Shown: positions 15,269-23,755, counted from the first letter of the stretch. The stretch: DNA of 64,000 nucleotides from Planococcus koreensis (GCF_004761975.1 NZ_RQII01000040.1:19433-83432), one strand, 5' to 3'. Program-made: numbers and translations. The notes: a model not told the origin generated them from the sequence alone.

Positions 15269-16330
15269 GTGGCAAAGAAAATACTGATTTTTGGCGTTGG
15301 CCCTTTCGGCAGCTTGTTTGCGGAAAGGTTGAAGGAAGCCGGGCACGATATCGCCGTGCTTGACCACGGCGAACGGCAAGAAGACTTGAAACGCTTCGGC
15401 ATCGTAATCGAAAATACGGCAACAGGGGAAACTACGGTTACACAAGTGCCGGTTGTCGACAGCTTCGATCCGGAAGCGTATTACGACCTTGTCATCGTAC
15501 CGATGCGGAAAAACAAAGTGATTGAAATTCTGCCAACCCTCGCGGCGAATAAAAAAGTGCCTACTTTCCTGTTCATGATGAATAATGCAGAAGGGCAAGA
15601 TCGGCTGGTTCGTGCATTGGGGCAAGAGCGCGTAGTTTCCGGTTTTCCATTTCCAGGAGGCTATCGGCAAGGGCATACCATCCGTATGCTGCCGGTCGAC
15701 GAACATCACAAGTGGACCTTGCCAATCGGCGAAGTCGATGGGCGTACCATTCCAAGAACACTTGAAGTCAAGGCAGTTCTGGAATCGATGCGCGGCTTTA
15801 AAGTGGAGATCCGGGATGATATTGACGACTGGCTGAAAACGCATGTCGCGCTTCTTGTGCCGACGCTGGCGCAAGCCGTCTACGCATGCGACACCGATTT
15901 GGAGCGCTTTGCAGCGACGCGTGATGCCCGCGTATTGTGCATCCGAGCGCTGAGGGAATCGTTCGGGGCATTGCGTAAAGCAGGAGTGGAGATTACGCCG
16001 CCGGGCTTGCGTGCATTTGAGATGATTCCAGAACCGCTGCTTGTGCTGATGCTCGCAAAACTGGCACGGAGCGAAACCTTCGAAAACAGTTTGGGACACT
16101 TGAAATCCGTGCCGGACGAAGTAAAGCAGCTGACTGACGAATTTTACGAATTGATCGAACCGGCCGGCTTGGAGACGCCTGCGCTGGATATACTGTCCCG
16201 ATACAGTTATACGGACAAAGCTCCGTTGCCTTACGGCTTGAAAGAATACCCTCTCCAATGGAAAGGGGTATACGCCATTGCATTCGGAGCCGTTGCAGCA
16301 GCCGGTATTTACAAAGCGATGAAAAAATAA
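15269..16330 (+). CDS. Ketopantoate reductase-like (ApbA/PanE fold) protein with C-terminal hydrophobic tail
   Basis: A 353-residue protein with an N-terminal Rossmann domain (ILIFGVGPFGSLFAERL, G-x-G-x2-G) and an all-alpha C-terminal domain of the ketopantoate reductase/ApbA layout. Many such paralogues are not true PanE enzymes, and I would not assign the pantothenate reaction. The last 22 residues (GVYAIAFGAVAAAGIYKAM) form a hydrophobic segment that could anchor the protein to the membrane, which is not usual for PanE. The GTG at 15269 is chosen because AGGAG lies upstream and homologues begin just before KKILIFG. Confidence 0.8.
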   Translation: MAKKILIFGVGPFGSLFAERLKEAGHDIAVLDHGERQEDLKRFGIVIENTATGETTVTQVPVVDSFDPEAYYDLVIVPMRKNKVIEILPTLAANKKVPTFLFMMNNAEGQDRLVRALGQERVVSGFPFPGGYRQGHTIRMLPVDEHHKWTLPIGEVDGRTIPRTLEVKAVLESMRGFKVEIRDDIDDWLKTHVALLVPTLAQAVYACDTDLERFAATRDARVLCIRALRESFGALRKAGVEITPPGLRAFEMIPEPLLVLMLAKLARSETFENSLGHLKSVPDEVKQLTDEFYELIEPAGLETPALDILSRYSYTDKAPLPYGLKEYPLQWKGVYAIAFGAVAAAGIYKAMKK

Positions 16331-16376
16331 ATAAGCCCGCTTTCAAGGACACAGGTCCGGGAAGCGGGCTTATTTT
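16331..16376. terminator. Intrinsic terminator
   Basis: AATAAGCCCGCTT and AAGCGGGCTTATT arms followed by TT on the plus strand, directly after the ApbA-like gene. Confidence 0.8.
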
Positions 16377-16479
16377 AGCTGAATGCGGAAATCCAGAAGA
16401 AGTGATGTTGATGTCAAATAAGTATTTTAAATAAAACTAATAAGAAATCTTTTAGAGTGTGCAGCGATTTAATGGCCAA

Positions 16480-16518
16480 GAAAAAACTGAACTCTTTAGA
16501 GAGAGCTCAGTTTTTTCT
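16480..16518 (-). terminator. Intrinsic terminator of the His/Asp-rich gene 16536
   Basis: AAAAAACTGA and TCAGTTTTTT arms with inner CTCT/AGAG pairing. On the minus strand it ends in TTTTTT, 18 bases past the stop. Confidence 0.75.
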
Positions 16519-16535
16519 TTTCTTGTTAACTTGCA

Positions 16536-16946
16536 TTAATGGCGGTCATAGTGCCGCTTTTTGTCGAAGAAATAATGGAATTTGCCGTGTTTGTAAGTGT
16601 ATTTCCCTAGTTTATGGAAATGGTCACGGTGTTTGTAATAGAATTTGCCGTCTTTGTGATAGTATTTGCCATGTTTGAAGTAGCCTTTGTGATGGTGTTT
16701 GTATTTGTCTTTGTCGTGATAGCGTTTTTTGTCTTTACCGTCATCATCGTGATGGCGTTTTCTGTCTTTATCGTCATCGTCATCATCGTCATCATGGTGT
16801 TTTCTATTATCATCGCGGTCTCTGTATTTATCTTTGTCATGGTAACCGTCTTTATGGCCGTCGTCATGGTCTCCGCCTGCTAAAACTGTTGAAGAAGCAC
16901 CAAAGATCAAGAAAAGAGCCATTAAGATTGTAAAATATTTCTTCAT
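16536..16946 (-). CDS. Secreted His/Asp/Lys-rich protein, paralogue B
   Basis: A 136-residue precursor with signal peptide MKKYFTILMALFLIFGASS, cleavage near LAG at about 23, then GGDHDDGHKDGYHDKDKYRD. The mature part contains runs of eight Asp, repeated HHDDD and DKDRKRHHD, then GYFKHGKYYHKDGKFYYKH-type repeats. Compared with paralogue A (13950-14279) the signal peptide, order of acidic then His/Tyr/Lys-rich parts and leader are conserved. Cation or wall-polymer binding is a guess from composition. The ATG at 16946 follows GGAGAGAGAGA. Confidence 0.75.
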   Translation of the reverse strand: MKKYFTILMALFLIFGASSTVLAGGDHDDGHKDGYHDKDKYRDRDDNRKHHDDDDDDDDKDRKRHHDDDGKDKKRYHDKDKYKHHHKGYFKHGKYYHKDGKFYYKHRDHFHKLGKYTYKHGKFHYFFDKKRHYDRH

Positions 16947-17363
16947 ATTCTCTCTCTCCATTCCATAATTAGATTTGGTTTTATCCTCTAGGCTTAAGTG
17001 GCACAGAGTCTTAAACTTTCATCATTATGCACTTTGAGGGAATAAGACCTCCTTTAAACATTGTTTAAATAATAACTCATCGGTGTGATGAATTAAGGTA
17101 ATAATATGATCTTCATGAGGTCATTCTATAATAAATATCAAAAATTACTATAGTTTTTGAATATTTAAATAAAAAAGTTTTTTCAATATTATAGAAAAAC
17201 AAAACGGCCCATAAGATGCAGATTTATCCTTGAAATTTATATAGAGAAATAAGGTTAATATCGATGTGGATTTCATTTTATGGAGATCAGGGTGCCTTGA
17301 ACTTATGCTATTATGAAGCTAGTTGTATAATATATCCATTTTATTGCAGGAAGGAATTTAGTT
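16947..17363. other. Long AT-rich control region
   Basis: This 417-base gap contains the leader of paralogue B, with blocks shared with paralogue A around 17010-17060, the dyad box at 17135-17164, and the promoter region of the coiled-coil gene (TATAAT near 17326; AGGAAGG ribosome binding site near 17350). No additional gene is evident. Confidence 0.5.
17135..17164 (-). promoter_or_regulatory. Dyad box copy 2, upstream of the 16536 gene
   Basis: On the minus strand ATATTCAAAAA, CTATAG and TAATTTTTGATAT form a palindrome centred on CTATAG, about 190 bases 5' of the gene. Both this copy and the one at 14562 are flanked by TTTAAATAAA on the plus strand. Confidence 0.6.
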
Positions 17364-18494
17364 ATGGATTTTAAATCAAGAATCATCGAAGCAGTGACGT
17401 CAGCTGAAAAAGAAATCAAGCGTGTAGTGGATGGCCATGAATTGACCATTAAACGCCAAAAAGAAGAGATAGAAGAACTTCGGCAATATGCAAGCCAGGC
17501 AGAAGAAATAGAGCGGCTGCAAAAAGAAGTTCAAGAGCTAAGAAAACAGTTGAGAGTTAGTGAAGGGGAAAACTTACTGCTGCAAGTACGCTTGGATTTA
17601 GAAGCCGCTAAAGAAAAGAAAAAAACCTCTTCCGAGCTTGTAACGCTCACAGCAAAAGAAAACCCGCCAACTAAAATTTCACAGGAAACGGTGGACAAGC
17701 GTGATACCGAAGATGAATGGGAAGATACGCTCCTGCAGGTAAGGAGGGATTTGGAAGCGGCAAATGAAAAGAAACAGCGGGAAAAGACGTATTATGAAAA
17801 TTCAAGTTCCACTGGTTCATTTGCAGCAACTGATCTTTCTGCAATAAGTGGTTCTGTAAAGCCCGCGATTTACCGCTATAAAGTGAATGTCATTGATGGA
17901 ACATCCCTTGAAACATTCATACGAAAATATAACTTAGTTGAGCGAGACGCCATATTGCCTCTATATGAAACGAAAAACTCACGTGAGATTTACTTGTATA
18001 CAGAAGTGGAAACCATCTTTATCGATTTATTGCTAAAAGAAATATATATGGTGAAGGATGAATTTGATAAGCTGCAAGCAAGGTATTCGCCATTGGTTCT
18101 GAAGCATAGGCAACTTACGGCTATAAAGCACCCTGTCCGAGAAAAACAAAGTGCCGATACAGCAGGAATTCAGTGGGGGTCAATTGATGCGAAGCCATCT
18201 TTTTTAAAGGATCCAATCGAAGATTCGCTGTTCAGTGAGCAAAGCGAATTGAACAAAATGGGGTATCGGATTAGCGGCATCACAAGAGAAGAAAGATGGG
18301 AAGTTCTTAGAAGGGCGATTCCGGCATTAGGATTAAAGAAAGTGGTCAATATCATCAGCGCAAATGTGAGGTTAAGAAAAAGACAGAAAAATGGTGAGCA
18401 GAAATACCAGTACGCTATCACGGAATGGGAATATGACCTTAGTCAACTTAAGAAAAAGTATTATTATGACGGATTTAAATGGCCTGAGAGTTAA
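17364..18494 (+). CDS. Unknown protein: N-terminal coiled coil and conserved-looking C-terminal domain
   Basis: I do not recognise this 376-residue protein. Residues about 10-85 are a strong coiled coil (EIEELRQYASQAEEIERLQK). The block LLQVRxDLEAAxEKK occurs twice, near residues 72 and 122, suggesting an internal duplication. A linker rich in Ser follows, then a globular part from about 165. The C-terminus (about 293-373) has GYRISGITREERWEVLRRAI, then ALGLKKVVNIIS and YAITEWEYDLSQLKKKYY, which looks like a compact helical domain, perhaps nucleic-acid-binding. It is monocistronic. The function is unknown. Confidence 0.7.
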   Translation: MDFKSRIIEAVTSAEKEIKRVVDGHELTIKRQKEEIEELRQYASQAEEIERLQKEVQELRKQLRVSEGENLLLQVRLDLEAAKEKKKTSSELVTLTAKENPPTKISQETVDKRDTEDEWEDTLLQVRRDLEAANEKKQREKTYYENSSSTGSFAATDLSAISGSVKPAIYRYKVNVIDGTSLETFIRKYNLVERDAILPLYETKNSREIYLYTEVETIFIDLLLKEIYMVKDEFDKLQARYSPLVLKHRQLTAIKHPVREKQSADTAGIQWGSIDAKPSFLKDPIEDSLFSEQSELNKMGYRISGITREERWEVLRRAIPALGLKKVVNIISANVRLRKRQKNGEQKYQYAITEWEYDLSQLKKKYYYDGFKWPES

Positions 18495-18579
18495 ATTGAT
18501 TGTAAAATCTTCATATTTAACGCCGCAAAAAATTAACGAACACCCTATTTAAAAAGAACTGCCAGGAGAAAATGCGCCA

Positions 18580-18627
18580 AAATAAAAATAACTGCCCTGT
18601 AAATAAGGGGCAGTTATTTTTATTTTG
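18580..18627. terminator. Strong bidirectional terminator
   Basis: AAAATAAAAATAACTGCCC and its complement form a 19-bp perfect stem with a 10-base loop. It borders the stop codon of msrAB and serves both convergent genes. Confidence 0.9.
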
Positions 18628-19761
18628 TTATTGCAGCATGCCTTCCAAATAGCCGTATCCTTTCTGTTTCATCTCATCTTGCGGGATGAAAAGAAGAGAG
18701 GCGCTGTTGAGGCAATAGCGCAAACCGCCTTTGTCTGCCGGGCCGTCATCAAAAACATGCCCAAGATGGCTGTCGCCTGAGCGGCTGCGCACTTCAATCC
18801 GTGTTCCCAAAAAACCATTCTCTTCGTGTTCAGTCACGACAGCAGGCTCAATCGGTTTTGTGAAGCTTGGCCAGCCGGTTTTTGAATCGTATTTGTCTTT
18901 TGAAGAGAACAGTGGTTCACCGGTTGTGATGTCCACATAAATCCCAGGTTCGTAATTATCCCAGTATTCATTGGAATAAGCCTTTTCAGTGTCATCTTTC
19001 TGTGTAACATTGTATTGAATTTCAGTTAGCTGTGCCTTCAGTTCATCGTCGCTTGGTTTTGGGTAGATCGCCGGATCGATTAAAGCCGGAACTTCCTGGT
19101 CTTCAAGCGAGTCGAACTCAACGTGGCAATAGCCGTCCGGATTTTTCTCGAGGTAATCCTGGTGGTATTCTTCCGCAAGGTAATAATGAACAAGCGGCTC
19201 GACTTCTGTAACAATCGGATCGTCGTATTTATCCACTTCACCAGCCATGACTTTTTCAATGACAGCGCGGTCTGCTTCATCTTTATAGTAAACACCGGTG
19301 CGGTATTGTTCGCCGCGGTCATTGCCTTGCTGGTTCAAGAGCGTTGGGTCGATGATCATGAAATAATGCGACAGCAGCTTCTCCAAATCGACACGTTCCG
19401 GGTCATAGCGTACATGGACTGTTTCCGCGTGTCCGGAATTCCGGCGCGTCACATCTTCATAGGAGGGGTTTTCCGTATCGCCGTTGGCATAGCCGGAGGT
19501 GACATCATAAACGCCGTAAACCCTTGCCATATAAGCTTCGACTCCCCAGAAGCAGCCTCCCGCAAGCCAGATTTCTTCCAAGTTCGCGGTATCGAAGTCC
19601 AGATCCTTATTTGGGTTGTCCGGGAAAGGGGAGGCGGATGCTGCATTATCGCCGCTGTTGCCCGTGCTGCCTGCGGTCTCAGTCAGTGGATTCGAACATC
19701 CGGACAATACGAGGAGCAGAAACAGGAAGAAAAGAAGGGATGAAAAACGTTTGATATTCAT
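18628..19761 (-). CDS. msrAB: Lipoprotein peptide methionine sulfoxide reductase MsrA-MsrB fusion
   Basis: A 377-residue surface lipoprotein that reduces both methionine sulfoxide epimers in exported proteins. The lipobox is VLSGC (Cys22). The MsrA domain follows, with catalytic GGCFWG (Cys70). The MsrB domain covers about 245-375: [27 protein letters not shown] and catalytic RYCLNS (Cys350). It is transcribed with the TlpA-like thioredoxin 18 bases upstream, its likely electron donor. The same three activities are fused in Neisseria PilB and clustered in pneumococcus. No CcdA-type transmembrane donor is encoded nearby. Confidence 0.95.
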   Translation of the reverse strand: MNIKRFSSLLFFLFLLLVLSGCSNPLTETAGSTGNSGDNAASASPFPDNPNKDLDFDTANLEEIWLAGGCFWGVEAYMARVYGVYDVTSGYANGDTENPSYEDVTRRNSGHAETVHVRYDPERVDLEKLLSHYFMIIDPTLLNQQGNDRGEQYRTGVYYKDEADRAVIEKVMAGEVDKYDDPIVTEVEPLVHYYLAEEYHQDYLEKNPDGYCHVEFDSLEDQEVPALIDPAIYPKPSDDELKAQLTEIQYNVTQKDDTEKAYSNEYWDNYEPGIYVDITTGEPLFSSKDKYDSKTGWPSFTKPIEPAVVTEHEENGFLGTRIEVRSRSGDSHLGHVFDDGPADKGGLRYCLNSASLLFIPQDEMKQKGYGYLEGMLQ

Positions 19762-19779
19762 TGGGATGTCCGCCTTTCG

Positions 19780-20286
19780 TTATTGAATGGTATCGAATGT
19801 TTCTCTTATTTGTTCGTTGCTGAAATGGCCAGGCGAGCTTTTGACAAGTACACCGTCCGAGCCAATATAGACAGATGTTGGATAGGCCAGTACGCCATAA
19901 TCTTCAAAGACAGGGCCTCCTTCATCCAAAAGGACTTGCACGTTCTCAGTGTTTTCAACGCCTTCGAACCATTTCTTGAATGATTCGCTGTTCTTTTCAG
20001 CATTCGAACTTGGCGAAACGATGGACAATACAGCAAAGTCGTTTTCTTCACCAGCCAGTTCATTCAATTCGCTCATGCCGGCAAGGCAGATCGAGCACCA
20101 GGAAGCCCAGAACTTGATATAGACTTTTTGGCCTTCGTATTCGGAGAGTTTATGGCTTTGCCCATTTATATCGACAAGTTCGAAATCAGGGGCCGCATCT
20201 CCATTATTTGCACTGGGTGCCGATGAACAGCCCGCTAATGCCAGAACGAAAGCCGCAAGCAGCAATATTCTTATCTGTATATTCAT
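19780..20286 (-). CDS. TlpA/ResA-like thioredoxin-fold lipoprotein
   Basis: A 168-residue lipoprotein: lipobox ALAGC (Cys20), a short linker, then an AhpC/TSA-Redoxin type thioredoxin fold. The active site is WCSIC (Cys64, Cys67) in KFWASWCSICLAGMSEL, and the cis-Pro loop is AYPTSVYI. It should act outside the membrane, and its gene position points to re-reducing MsrAB. I start it at ATG 20286, which has AGAGGA eight bases upstream and places the signal peptide correctly; the open frame extends further 5' without support. Confidence 0.9.
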   Translation of the reverse strand: MNIQIRILLLAAFVLALAGCSSAPSANNGDAAPDFELVDINGQSHKLSEYEGQKVYIKFWASWCSICLAGMSELNELAGEENDFAVLSIVSPSSNAEKNSESFKKWFEGVENTENVQVLLDEGGPVFEDYGVLAYPTSVYIGSDGVLVKSSPGHFSNEQIRETFDTIQ

Positions 20287-20487
20287 CGCAATCATCCTCT
20301 GCAAAAGAAGCCCGATAGCTGCAGCTTCGTAGTTTACTTTCATCATATAGCCGAATTGTCAGAAAATACATTGAAGACCCTCCAATAAACAAAAGAAGAG
20401 GCTATTTTAAGGCGGAATCGTGAAATTATCCTCAAAGAAACATAATACGTACCTATTAAACGCAGCAGACATTCATTTAGATCATTA

Positions 20488-20535
20488 AAAAGCCAGCCGA
20501 TCGATTTCAATAATCACTGGAATCGAGTGGCTGGC
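20488..20535 (-). terminator. Intrinsic terminator of the hydrolase gene
   Basis: GCCAGCC and GGCTGGC arms with additional ATCGATT/AATCGA pairing, ending in TTTTT on the minus strand just past the hydrolase stop. Confidence 0.7.
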
Positions 20536-20540
20536 GGAGA

Positions 20541-21380
20541 TTATTCGTATTCGAATTTCGCTGAATCCGGACCCAGCCAGACGTCATCGATGAAAGTGGT
20601 GATTTCTTTGGCGACATTTTTAGGATCTTCCCAATACAGCATATGGCCGAGCTGTGGGAAAACGGTAAGACGGGCATCTGTGATGGCGCTCGCCAGTTTT
20701 TCCTGGTCTTTTCGTGAAGCGATGGTGTCTTTGCCGCCGCAGACGATAAGCGCAGATGCTTTTACTAGATGAAGCTGATCTGGAAATTTCTCTTTCAGCA
20801 AAGCTTCGCTAGCTTCTCTCCATACGCGTGCAGGCACTTTTTGCGATTCGCTGAACATCATCTCCAGAAAATCAACAGGTACGGGTTTGATGAAAAGTCC
20901 CTCTGTGAAACTTCTGATAAACGCCAAACTGACGGGGTCGCTTAAACGGGACAACGTGGATTCCTGTGTTCTGACAATATCCGGCTTGTCGCCAAGAGCG
21001 GAAGGGACGCCCACCAGGATAAGTCCAAGAACCCGCTTAGGATGGCGGGCAGCGAATTTCCTTGCAGCAAACCCACCGCTGGATGCCCCTAGAATAAAAG
21101 CTTTCCGGATGCCCATTGCATTCATGAACTGCCGCAAGTCCGCTTCAAAATCCTGCGTCTTGTACGTCATGCCAGGCAGATCAATGCCGTCATGTCCGCG
21201 TTGTGTAAAAGCGATAGCCCGAATCCGGCTTGGGAAATGCTCGAACAGCCCTTCAAACGAGCGGCAGGAATCGCCGAGCCCATGCAGCAAAATCATCGGA
21301 ATGCCAAGCGGATCGCCGGCTTCTATATAAGAAATTTTTCTGTTATTCGGCAAGGTTATTTCTTTGAGTTCTAATACCAA
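20541..21380 (-). CDS. Alpha/beta hydrolase
   Basis: A 279-residue alpha/beta-hydrolase-fold protein. LLHGLGDS near residue 32 forms the oxyanion region, GASSGG near 98-103 holds the nucleophile serine, VCGGKD near 222 the acid and QLGHMLYWE near 248 the histidine. The exact substrate class (esterase, lactonase, peptidase) is not evident. The start is TTG with AAGGGAGTGG upstream. It lies 15 bases downstream of the DUF4097 gene and is probably co-transcribed with it. Confidence 0.87.
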   Translation of the reverse strand: MVLELKEITLPNNRKISYIEAGDPLGIPMILLHGLGDSCRSFEGLFEHFPSRIRAIAFTQRGHDGIDLPGMTYKTQDFEADLRQFMNAMGIRKAFILGASSGGFAARKFAARHPKRVLGLILVGVPSALGDKPDIVRTQESTLSRLSDPVSLAFIRSFTEGLFIKPVPVDFLEMMFSESQKVPARVWREASEALLKEKFPDQLHLVKASALIVCGGKDTIASRKDQEKLASAITDARLTVFPQLGHMLYWEDPKNVAKEITTFIDDVWLGPDSAKFEYE

Positions 21381-21395
21381 TAGATTCCACTCCCT

Positions 21396-22235
21396 TCAAT
21401 CCACCACGATGCGGCCATTTTTTGTTGAAAGTTTGATAAGCACATCTCCGCTGCCGAAGCTGACTTGTCCAGAATTGCGTCCGAATACTTCCAGGCGTCC
21501 ATTTTCAACACGCGCCTGGATGCGGGCGTTGGCAGGTTCGTTTTTGGTATGGATTTCAATACGGCCATTATTCGTTTCAAAGTCGACAGGGAAATCGAGC
21601 GTGTCAGTGGTCAATTCGATGCGCCCGTTATTTGCTTTGGCCTGCAGCTCGCCTGACACATCCGTGAAAATGATGCGTCCATTCGATGAGCGGACAGTCA
21701 TGTCAGCGTCCATTTTTGCCAAATCGATTGCGCCGTTAGCTGTTTCGATATTGACGGCATCACTTTCGACCGCTTGCAAATCGATGCGCCCATTATCCGC
21801 TTCAAGGGATAGGTCAGCAACCCGAATATCTTGCGCTTGAATCGTTCCGTTATTGCTGTCTACGATGAGCGATTCCAAACCTTCCTCAGGCACATAGACT
21901 TGCAGCGAATAGGAGCGGTGGAAGCCGAAAACGAAAAAGCGGGAACGATCTTCGACTTCTATAAGCAAGCGGCCGCCAGAAATATCTGTTTTCAATATGA
22001 AATCCTCGCTATTTCCTGTCAGCACGATGCGGGAAGTACCGTCAGTGCTCGGCAGAAAGTCCACCCGGGAATTTTCCACTATGATTTCCATATCCTCGAT
22101 TTCTGCATCGAAGGTCTTCTCCTCCAGCACTTCCTGTTCTGCCGAATCTGAATTGTAGATGGCATATAGGATTGCAATGGAAACGATTAAAAAGAGAGCA
22201 GTTGCAATAAGCAAAACCTTGATCAATGTTTTCAT
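21396..22235 (-). CDS. DUF4097 family membrane-anchored beta-helical protein
   Basis: A 279-residue protein with an N-terminal transmembrane helix (about 4-27) and an extracytoplasmic DUF4097 domain. The domain has at least eight short repeats with an NG-[RTA]-I core (SNNGTIQAQ, ADNGRIDLQ, TANGAIDLA, SSNGRIIFT, ANNGRIELT, TNNGRIEIH, VENGRLEVF, TKNGRIVVD). This predicts a right-handed parallel beta-helix. The family was once labelled putative adhesin; in Firmicutes it often accompanies envelope-stress signalling. AAAGGAG precedes the ATG. Confidence 0.88.
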   Translation of the reverse strand: MKTLIKVLLIATALFLIVSIAILYAIYNSDSAEQEVLEEKTFDAEIEDMEIIVENSRVDFLPSTDGTSRIVLTGNSEDFILKTDISGGRLLIEVEDRSRFFVFGFHRSYSLQVYVPEEGLESLIVDSNNGTIQAQDIRVADLSLEADNGRIDLQAVESDAVNIETANGAIDLAKMDADMTVRSSNGRIIFTDVSGELQAKANNGRIELTTDTLDFPVDFETNNGRIEIHTKNEPANARIQARVENGRLEVFGRNSGQVSFGSGDVLIKLSTKNGRIVVD

Positions 22236-22362
22236 GGCTGGATTCTCCTTTCTTCAACAAAACATGTGCGCTATTGTACAAGGCGACAGGGGATTTCCAA
22301 AGTTTGTTGAATACTTACAATAAGAACAAGAGAAAAAAGGCAATGCGGAAGGAAGGATAATC

Positions 22363-22968
22363 ATGGAATCTGTGCAGAACAGACGGGCGATTGCCGTAGA
22401 ACGGATTGTCTGGTGGTCAGTGCAAGCCTCTTTGCTGATAGGCATCTATTATATGTACAGCCAAAACAATGGAACGAAGGTATTTATGGGCTTTCTGACC
22501 ATTGGTGTCATGGTAGCCATCGCACTTGTGCAAAGGCGCTTCCAGTATCCGCTGCCATCCATTTTCGCAAGTATTGTCTATGGCTTCGTCTTTTTTTCGG
22601 TCGTTGTCGGAACGTTCGGCGGAGGGTATAAAATCAATCATTTCGACGATTTCCTCCACATATTCTCTGGCATTTGGATCGGCTATGCCAGCTGGCTCAT
22701 ATTCCGCCGGCTAATCCGCAACGGCGGTGCTGCCAATCTTCCGAACTCCTTTATCGCGCTTTACATGATTTGTTTTTCGCTTGCGTCTGCGGCTGTTTGG
22801 GAATTGATGGAGTTTGCAGGCGATAAATTATTCAGTTTTACTGCACAGGGCCGAGATCCGGACGATACGATGATCGATATGATCATGGGACTGATCGGCG
22901 GCTCAATCAGCGCGTTCGTTATCTTGAAATTGCGTGATAGAGGCAAGGGGAAAAGTGAATTAGAGTAG
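22363..22968 (+). CDS. DUF2238/YjdF-like integral membrane protein
   Basis: A 201-residue membrane protein with about six hydrophobic helices. Conserved polar positions resemble the DUF2238 (YjdF) family: FDDFLHIFSGIWIGY near residue 93, AAVWELMEFAGD near 141 and GRDPDDTMIDMIMGLIGGS near 160. The charged residues inside helices (D, H, E, D) suggest a metal site or transport path, but the family is uncharacterised. GAAGGAAGG precedes the ATG. It is divergent from the DUF4097 operon. Confidence 0.75.
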   Translation: MESVQNRRAIAVERIVWWSVQASLLIGIYYMYSQNNGTKVFMGFLTIGVMVAIALVQRRFQYPLPSIFASIVYGFVFFSVVVGTFGGGYKINHFDDFLHIFSGIWIGYASWLIFRRLIRNGGAANLPNSFIALYMICFSLASAAVWELMEFAGDKLFSFTAQGRDPDDTMIDMIMGLIGGSISAFVILKLRDRGKGKSELE

Positions 22969-23095
22969 CAAATGAGCCGCGTCCTCCGACACCTTTTCTA
23001 TGCTACTGATTTTACCATAAAAGTTTATGGATATCAGAAAAATCAGTTTATTTAAGGTGCTGATTGCTGTACTATTGATTAAAGGAAGTGATTTT

Positions 23096-23194
23096 ATGGA
23101 AGGTGTCTTCGCATTTTCACCCGTTATGATGGCTGCAGCAGTTCTAGTGATCGGCCTTATTGTCTTTTTCGTTTTTCGGAACCGTTCGAAGTGA
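23096..23194 (+). CDS. Small single-pass membrane protein, 32 residues
   Basis: ATG with AAAGGAAG seven to eight bases upstream, 32 codons, TGA stop. The peptide begins MEGVFAFSPVMMAAA, has a hydrophobic helix over most of its length, and ends RNRSK, so its C-terminus should be cytoplasmic. It lies 34 bases upstream of the SRPBCC gene and probably shares its transcript. The family is unknown. Confidence 0.55.
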   Translation: MEGVFAFSPVMMAAAVLVIGLIVFFVFRNRSK

Positions 23195-23228
23195 TGCAGA
23201 GATTTTCAGGCAAGAGGAGGATGCCGTA

Positions 23229-23675
23229 ATGTGGAACTTGAAAAAAGTTATTTATATCGACCGCAGGGTGGAAGAAGTCCATCAATTCGCAACGAATCCG
23301 AAGCTTTGGTATCAATGGTACGCGGGCTTGTCGGAAGCCGAAAACTTGCTTGGAACGGGTGGCAAAGGCACGAGCTTGGATTTGAAGTATTCTTTTCTTG
23401 GACGGTATCTGGCATTGCATGTGCTGGTTGAGGAAAATGCGCCGGTGAACGATGGATATATTTGGCGATGCCTGATCTCCGGTGCAATCGATGCGACCCA
23501 GACTTGGAGTTATTTGCCGGCAGAAGAAGGCACTGTCGTCCAGTTTGAAATGGATTATGAATTGCACGGCAGCATCCTTGGGAAAGCGGCCAATAAGTTT
23601 TATGTTAAAAAGCTGATGAACAATTCAGTAGAGCAGACATTGCAGAACCTGAAAGATATCAGTGAAAGTGATTGA
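23229..23675 (+). CDS. SRPBCC (START-like) family protein, paralogue 1
   Basis: A 148-residue protein of the SRPBCC/polyketide cyclase-like fold, beginning MWNLKKVIYIDRRVEEVHQF and containing NPKLWYQWYAGLSEAEN, the strand-loop-helix start of this ligand-binding cup. It aligns along its whole length with 29323-29781 (WYQWYAGLSE; NSVEQTLQNLKDI against NAMEQTFKNLKDV), so the two are paralogues. AGAGGAGG precedes the ATG at 23229; a longer in-frame start lacks a ribosome binding site. The ligand is unknown. Confidence 0.85.
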   Translation: MWNLKKVIYIDRRVEEVHQFATNPKLWYQWYAGLSEAENLLGTGGKGTSLDLKYSFLGRYLALHVLVEENAPVNDGYIWRCLISGAIDATQTWSYLPAEEGTVVQFEMDYELHGSILGKAANKFYVKKLMNNSVEQTLQNLKDISESD

Positions 23676-23681
23676 TGCCAA

Positions 23682-23729
23682 AAAAGGCAGCTCCGAAAAT
23701 CATGTGATTGATTTTCGGAGCTGCCTTTA
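23682..23729. terminator. Strong bidirectional terminator
   Basis: AAAGGCAGCTCCGAAAATCA and its exact complement form a 20-bp stem with a 6-base loop, with A/T-rich flanks on both sides. Confidence 0.9.
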
Positions 23730-23755
23730 TTATTGAAGTGAAGCTTATTTTGTTT

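Noticed and set aside
15251..16258. Long antisense open frame (335 codons) opposite the ApbA-like gene; similar ones opposite the DUF4179 gene (5358-6014) and the E1 beta/E2 genes (45693-46454)
   Set aside because: These are frame shadows of well-supported coding genes, without ribosome binding sites or recognisable domains.
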